Shown here: positions 57,554-64,000 of the stretch, in pieces
How positions within the stretch are numbered: the first letter of the stretch is position 1
How the letters are laid out: each line of letters begins with the position of its first letter
NCBI GenBank assembly: GCA_002786025.1
Contig: NHNW01000015.1
Location: forward strand, 806,001-870,000
Direction: 5' to 3'
DNA from: Zasmidium citrigriseum
Taxonomy: Eukaryota > Ascomycota > Dothideomycetes > Mycosphaerellales > Mycosphaerellaceae
DNA length: 64,000 nucleotides
Program-made: the position numbers and the translations under genes
Notes under the pieces: model-generated
Databases searched by the model: none
Seen by the model: only the letters and a program-made list of their open reading frames with translations
What the model was told of the DNA's origin: nothing

Positions 57554-57879
57554 GTATAGCGCGTCTACTAAAGGCCTAGTAGTCGTAACCGCCTATTAGC
57601 CGCCTACCGTCGTATTAGTAGTTTAAGCGTTAACGAAGGAATAGCGCGGCGCTATCGAGTCTAAGGCCTAATCGAGTCTATCGATACTCTATCTATTAAA
57701 CCTTTATCTAATCTAAGCGAATTATATCCTTATCTATAATAGATCCCGAGACTCCCTTCTCGTTACGCTAAGATACTACTATCCCTCTATTATAAGGGTC
57801 TTCTTAACGCTCTTATTATAGCTAGTACTTAAACCGCTCTTAACTCGCCTTATACTATTCCTTATAGAACTCTTACTAG

Positions 57880-60800
57880 AGTACTAGGCTAGTCCTAGAC
57901 GATTGCCTTAAGAAATATAGTAGTACTAAGATACCTTACTTAGTTAAAGAGTTTAAGAATAGCTTAGCTAACTAGTTAGAAGACGAAAACTAGTAATAGA
58001 TATATAACTAGCTTAAGGTATACGAGAACCTCGCGCTAGAACTAGATAAAGAGGTATAGGAGGCTAAGAACGCTTAGACTATTACTAAGTAGGCTATTAT
58101 ATATATATAGGGCTAGATAGGCTACGTTAAGGACTAACTTAATGCTACCTAGCTCGAAGTTAATCGCCTTAGACCCCTCTAGACTACGCTCTACTAGGTT
58201 TAGTAAGAGCTCGCTTAGTCTTAGTAGGAAATCGTCCGTCTTAAGGCTCTACTATAGATAAATACTATTAGTAGTAACGAGGTAATCCGTTTATAGAACT
58301 AGCTTCTCGACGCTCGATAGTAAATTATTAACCTAAACGTAGATAGTACCCGCCGCGAGTTGTCTACTAATAGCAGTAGTAAGAATAAGTCGGAAAAGAC
58401 TACTAATATCGCCTAGTATAGTAGTAACCCTAATAAGCTTTATCTATAGCTTACTAAGTATACTTTTAAGATAACCGTTAATTACGACTAATACCCGTCT
58501 CTCTAAGAAAAGCTCTTCTATACCTACGCTCGTACGACTAATCGAGCTAAGACCTTCCTCGCTACTTATCTTAAGCTAGACCTATCTAATAATACTAGCG
58601 TAAGGACTATTTTCGACTTTAGCTCTATTATAGACTTTAAGCGGTAGTTATCCTTAAGGTTCGGCTACGCTAACGAGCGTAACGTCGCCTAGAAGGCTAT
58701 AAATAACCTTAAGTAACTTAATAGACTATTTAGTAACTATATAATCGAATTTAATAAGTATAACGCTATCTTACTATATAAGGGAGAGGCTAAACGTAAT
58801 TAAGTTAAGAAGGGGTTATCGATAGAGCTTAAGGACGCTATAACCTACTAGTATAATAAGTACCTTCTTACTAACGAAGAACTCTACGCTCGACTTCGTA
58901 TTAAAGATACTAATATTCGTACTCGTATTAGCGAAGTTAAGGAAGAGAAGGGTACTAAGGGGCTATATAGTTAGTATACCGTCGTACCTAATAATAATAA
59001 GCTAGCTAACTAGTAGGCTAGTAGAAATAATAACCCTCCGCGTAACTAGTAAGGCTAGTTCTTACCTTAATACGCTAGTAATAACCGCTATCTATCTATT
59101 ACTCTGCCTACGCTAGTTACCTCTAGCGCGCCTAGTAGCCTAACGCTAATAGACCTCTCTACTAGTAACTAGAATCGATATACCCTAGATTAACGTAAGT
59201 AACGTCGATAGTAGGACGCCTACGGTTACTACCTTAAGTTTAGCTATATAATAGGTAATACTACCTACCTCGACCTTATTTATAAAGTAGCCCGTTAAAA
59301 GACGCGAGTTACGGCTATAACGACTAATAGTCGTCTATAGATACTACCTAAGAACGATAGCGCTAGTATCTTCTCGAACGACGGCGGTATATCCGTTAGT
59401 AGTAGTATTAGCTAATAGCCTTAGTAGGGGAAAGCCTAGTCCTTAATCGAAGTCGCGATCGAGGACCGCTATTAGAATTAATATCTAGTAAACTAGTAAC
59501 TCTTCTACCGCGTATTAATACCTAGTAGTAACCTTCGCTAGTATCCTTACTAACCTCCGACGACGACTCGGAGTAGCCGCTTACTTAATAACGACCTCGA
59601 CGCCTCTATATTAGTTTAGTAGTATTAAAGAAAGAGTATAATCTTATTCTAGACGTAGACTACTTAGTACTACCTTATATTATATCGTCTAATATTACCG
59701 TATCGTCTATAGACTCTTAATATATACTAGATTATAGCTATACTAGTTTTACTTTTATAGATACCGATTTCGCGTAATAGTTTCCTTTATCTAAGCTCCT
59801 AGTACTACGCTCTCTTAAAGCCTTCGACGGCTCTATAGTTAATAACGTAACCTACGTTACTAGAGCTACTATCGATATTAATAGGTACCGCGAGTATATC
59901 TCCTTCTACGTTATAAAGCTAGGCTATTATCTAGTAATCTTAGATATACCCTAGCTAAAGCGCTATAACCTATACCTTCTTTAGTAAGATAACGCTATCT
60001 TATTCGACTCGGAGTACTACCGTAATAGCTATAACCTTTATTATTAACTAGTCCGCGCTACTAGGCTCTCGTATAAGCTAGCGCTTACCCCTAGGTAGTT
60101 ATATCTACTACTACTACTACTTATAGTAGATCCTATATTAGTAGGGTTCGAGCTAAATATACGTTACTATATATATAGTCGTAAGAGTATCGCTTTATAA
60201 GCTACTTTACCGCTAAGAACGCGGATACTATTACTAGTAATAAGCCGTAACTTATCTCGAATTACTCTATTATACGTAGAACGAGCCCGCGAGCTCGCTA
60301 CTACCTATAAGTACCTCTCGCTCTAGTAATATAACGTCCTCGAGGCTCTCGAATACCCTTAGGGTTAGGGTTAGAGTTAGAGTTAGAGTAAAAATCGATA
60401 TATATACGAAAATTCGCTAAATTTCGAAGAGAACGTAAAGAAACTAATAACTAAGAGCTAGAAGCGCTCTATTAATATCTACTATATTAGAGTAGTACCC
60501 TTTAGCTAGCTCGCTAGTACTAAGGGATACTTATTATTCGTAGCGTTACTACGTAATATTAAATAAGCTATCGCCGTTAAGAAGAAGAATATCGACTCTA
60601 TATCTAAGTTACTAGCCTAGTACTATTAATACCTATATATATTTTCGAAGAGAAGCGTAGACTACCTTTCGCCTTACTACGCCTATAATTATAGTATTCC
60701 TTTAAATAGCTAGTAGCTAAGTAATAGACTATTATACTCGATATCTTATAAGGAGTTAGAGGTCCTACGTAACTACCTTAAAGAGTACCTCGTAAAGGAG

Positions 60801-63600
60801 TTTATCTACGCTTCCTCGTTACTAGCTAGCTTACTAGTCCTATTCGTTAAGAAGCCTAGCGGTAGCTTTCGCTTCTACGTAGACTACTATAAGCTTAATA
60901 AGATAACGATTAAGAACCGCTACCTAATACTACTAATTTAAGAGACGCTTAACCGCCTTAGTAAGGCCGTTATATTTAGTAAACTAGATATTATCTTAGC
61001 GTTTAATCGTCTATATATTACTAAGGGTAAGGAATAGAAGACTACCTTTAAGACTTAGTATAGCCTATACGAGTATCTCGTTATACCCTTTAAGCTAGCT
61101 AATACCCCTTCGAGCTTCTAGTACTATATTAACGACTACTTACGACCCTACCTCGATATATTCTATACCGCCTATCTCGATAATATACTAGTATACTTAT
61201 AGTTATACTCCGAATATAAGTAGTACCTTAACCTTATTCTATTAGCGCTAGATAGAGCTAGTCTATAAGCTAATATTACTAAGAGCGAATTCTACGTTAT
61301 AGAAGTTAAATACCTAGAGTTAATCGTCTTAACCTAGGGTATCTATATAGACCCCGAGAAAGTCGACGCTATCGTTAACTAGCTAGTTCTAAGGAACGTT
61401 AAGGATATATAAGCCCTACTTAGTTTCGCTAACTTCTATCGCCGCTTTATACGTAACTTCTTACGAATAGTTAAGCCGCTTACTAAACTTATAAAGAAGC
61501 TCGATACTAGCGCTAGCGTCGCTACTACTAATAGGCGTAAACCGACCTTCTAATAGAGTAACGCCTACTAGCGAGCGCTTAATACGCTTAAGTAAGCCTT
61601 TATAACTAAACCTATATTAGCCTACTACGACTCTAGTCTTCTAGTAATAGTAGAGACTAACGCGTCTAACTACGTTACCGCTAGCGTACTCTTATAGTAT
61701 TACGCTAAGGAAGAGGCCTAGAGGCTCGTCGTATATATAAGTAAGAAGATAACGCCTATAGAGTATAACTACGAGATATACGATAAGGAGCTACTCGCGA
61801 TTATTAAATCCTTTAAAGCGTAGTAACCTAAGCTAGAAGGCTAGGCTACTAACGAGCTAGTCCGAGTAATTACGGATTATTATAATCTCGAGTACTATAT
61901 ATCTACTAAGTAGTTAAATAGACGCTAGGCTCGCTAGAGCGAGTTCCTTAGCTAGTTTAACTTCTAGATAACCTATCGTCTAGGTAGTAAGGGCGTTAAG
62001 CTAGACTCGCTAACTCGTTAGTCTACTAACTAGCCTACTAGCGACGACTCTCGTAAATAAGCGTAACGCTAGATAATATTAAAGCCTTATAACCTAGCTA
62101 TTAATACTATCGCCCTCTTAGCCGACGACCTCTACGATAGGATTACGTAAGCTAGCGCTAATAAGAGTAAAGACGAACTACTAAAAGTACTCGATAAGGC
62201 CCCTTAGAGCTAGTAGCCTATCTTACTAAGTAAGTACTACTAGAGTAGTAACCTACTATACTATAGAGGCCGCCTATATATACCTAAATCTACTAACCTC
62301 TATACGTAAGTTATAAGAGTCTACTATAATACCGCTACTACGGGCTACCCTAGATATAATAGAACCTTTAAACTAGTATCGCGTAGCTACTTTTAGTTAC
62401 TAATACGCGCTAACGTCGCCTAATATATCGCTAACTACTATACTTGCTTTTGAATAAAACTATCGCGCTAGAGCCGCTAGGGGTTATTACGCCTACTACC
62501 GCTACTAGCTTACTAATAGTAGTACCTTACTATCGACTTTATTATAGGCTTACCGCTAAGTAGAGACTAGGGATTTAATTCGATCCTTATCGTAGTAGAT
62601 CGGCTAACGAAGATACGCTACCTAGTACTTATAATCTACCGCGATAACGAGGCTAACGCTAAAGTAGTTACCCGCGCCTTCTTAAATAATATCTATAAGC
62701 TCTATAGACTACCTAACTCTATTACCTCTAATAGAGGGACTTAGTTTATATTACGCTTCTAGCGATATATATATTAGTTATTAGGGATTAATATTAAGTT
62801 ATTAATAGCCCGTTACCCTTAGATAGATAGCTAGACTAAACGATTTAACTTAGTCGTAGAAGTATATCTCTACGCCTTTATAAGCTACTATTAGGACGAT
62901 TAGTTAGAGTAGCTACCTCTCGCTAAGTTTACTAGTAATAACGTATATAGTTCTACTATCGATATATTACTATTCTACGTAAACTATAGCTTCTACCTAT
63001 AGATAGGTATCGAGGTAGAGAGCTCCTCGTACGCTACGCTATTAGCTACCGCTTAGATTAAGTATATAAAGAAAGTCGAGTAGTAGGCTAAGGATACTCT
63101 ACGCTAGATATAGTCTTAGATAGAAGACTCTACTAATAAGTACTATAAGGCGTTACTAGACTACTCTACTAGGGACGAAGTCTTCGTATTACTCGAAAGG
63201 TTATCGACTAATAGACTAGCTAAGAAGCTAGATCTACGCTATACTAGCCTATATCGTATTATTAAACGTATCTTAAGCTACGTATATAAGGTCGACCTAC
63301 TAGCGTTAATAGATATCTAGCTAACGTTCTATATCAATCGCTTAATACCTATAGTTAACGCGTTAAAGCTACCTATACCTAGCTAGTCTAATAAGCCGCT
63401 ACTACTAGTTATTATCGACGAGGAAGAAGAGTATTTAGTTAAGGGTATCGTCGATTCGAGGTATAATAAACGCTTACGACGCTTCGAGTATAAGGTACTA
63501 TAGGCTAGATATAATAAAGCTTCCTAGGAACTAATAGATAACGTCGCTAACGTAGAGACTATAGTTACTAAGTTTTATATACGATTTCCTTAAAAGCCGC
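57880..63600 (+). pseudogene. gag-pol of the 6.6-kb chromovirus
   Basis: Traces in order: gag (about 57880-59000), knuckle region (about 59217-59262), protease (about 59750-60050), reverse transcriptase (about 60700-61400; KKPSGSFRFYVDYYKLNKIT; catalytic box YLDN at 61171-61188), RNase H (about 61640-62000), integrase (about 62200-63250; LTIDFIIGLPLSRD, NSILIVVDRLTK) and a chromodomain (about 63425-63590; EEYLVKGIVDSRYNKRLRRF). All interrupting stops are TAG/TAA. Non-functional. Confidence 0.87.
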
Positions 63601-63795
63601 GCCCTCTAGCTACTATATCTAGCTCGGCGGCTACTACGATAGTAATACCTACGCCTATACTACTACTACTAATACTCGCTACTACGCTAACCTCTACTAC
63701 CTCTTAATACTCTACCTGCCTCGCGACGAAGATCTCTACTATCTCTACTACTATACTAATACTATAGTTAGTACCTAATAAAGGGGGGGGGGTAG

Positions 63796-63995
63796 TATTA
63801 TAGATTAAGCTCCTTTATAGCTAGCCTTTCTTATTAATACCTAAGGTATATATCGAGTTACGTAATACGGGTTACGTAACCTATAAACCTTATTTCGTTT
63901 CGTCTTAACTTCGTAGATAGACTTCCTTCCTTACGCGCTATTAAAATAGATTAGCTAGTTATTTACTTAATTCTTCCTTTTATTAGATCCTAATA
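63796..63995 (+). repeat. 3' LTR of the 6.6-kb chromovirus
   Basis: 200 bp, pair of 57354-57553; directly follows the guanine run at 63783-63792. Confidence 0.92.
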
Positions 63996-64000
63996 GTATC

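Larger units (their letters stand above)
57354..63995 (+). mobile_element. Full-length Ty3/gypsy chromovirus, 6,642 bp, RIP-inactivated
   Basis: Two 200-bp LTRs (57354-57553, 63796-63995) are flanked by the perfect duplication GTATC (57349-57353 and 63996-64000, the last bases of the window). The LTRs differ at six positions, all transitions. A polypurine run (aataaagggggggggg) ends at 63792. LTR ends read TA...TA. The insertion site is inside the old minus-strand chromovirus. Confidence 0.92.

Noticed and set aside
60357..60390. Interstitial telomere-like run (ttagggttagggttagagttag)
   Set aside because: It lies inside the gag-pol of the 6.6-kb chromovirus between protease and RT, has only two perfect TTAGGG units, and is better explained as a coding microsatellite altered by RIP.
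34600..64000. The TA-rich block as a centromere core
   Set aside because: A CENP-A gene beside repeats is not evidence of a centromere; the block is fully explained by RIP-mutated transposons, and CenH3 binding cannot be read from sequence.
34600..64000. Alternative genetic code or mitochondrial DNA, from the TAG/TAA-rich frames
   Set aside because: The stops fall where Gln or Trp is conserved in transposon proteins and TG/CA are absent throughout, which is the RIP signature; LTRs and Helitron genes are nuclear features.

Overview
The window looks like nuclear DNA of a filamentous ascomycete, most likely a dothideomycete. Genes carry short introns of about 45-95 bp with GT/AG ends and CTAAC/CTGAC-like branch sites. 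Fungal-specific families are present (Zn2Cys6 regulator, CFEM/Pth11-like receptor, S1/P1 nuclease, MFS sugar porter), and about 29 kb carries the mark of repeat-induced point mutation (RIP). I assigned the lineage from gene style only.

Layout. 1-34,266 is gene-rich, CA/TG-normal sequence holding about 22 genes: an acidic C-terminal fragment, a coiled-coil protein, a four-helix membrane protein, four BTB/POZ paralogues (4,286-8,708), a PMP3-type proteolipid, and a stretch with D-amino-acid oxidase, an atypical short-chain dehydrogenase and a RidA protein. Then come a large membrane protein, a Cys-rich GPI-type wall protein, a three-gene block (MFS porter, argininosuccinate-lyase-like enzyme, Zn2Cys6 regulator), a CFEM receptor-like protein, a nuclease S1, the spliceosomal cyclophilin CWC27, GET5, the MBOAT acyltransferase ALE1, and a three-exon gene for the centromeric histone H3 variant (CENP-A/CenH3).

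From about 34.6 kb to the end, CA and TG dinucleotides are almost absent and TA is extremely common, as expected where RIP has run nearly to completion. The transposons can still be read. There is a Helitron (DUF6570-like region, HUH/Y2 Rep, PIF1 helicase) beside the CENP-A gene; a gag-protease fragment bounded by inverted copies of one sequence; and an old minus-strand chromovirus. The old element was split by a full-length 7,559-bp chromovirus (231-bp LTRs, TSD TACTT) carrying an antisense ORF, by an 803-bp TA-flanked inverted-repeat element, and by a second full-length 6,642-bp chromovirus (200-bp LTRs, TSD GTATC) that ends exactly at the window edge.

How genes may work together. The oxidase and RidA both end in peroxisomal PTS1-like tripeptides, and RidA proteins clear the imino acids such oxidases release. 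The porter, lyase and regulator look like a small catabolic cluster. Two BTB paralogues share a divergent promoter containing a mirror-image duplicated motif.
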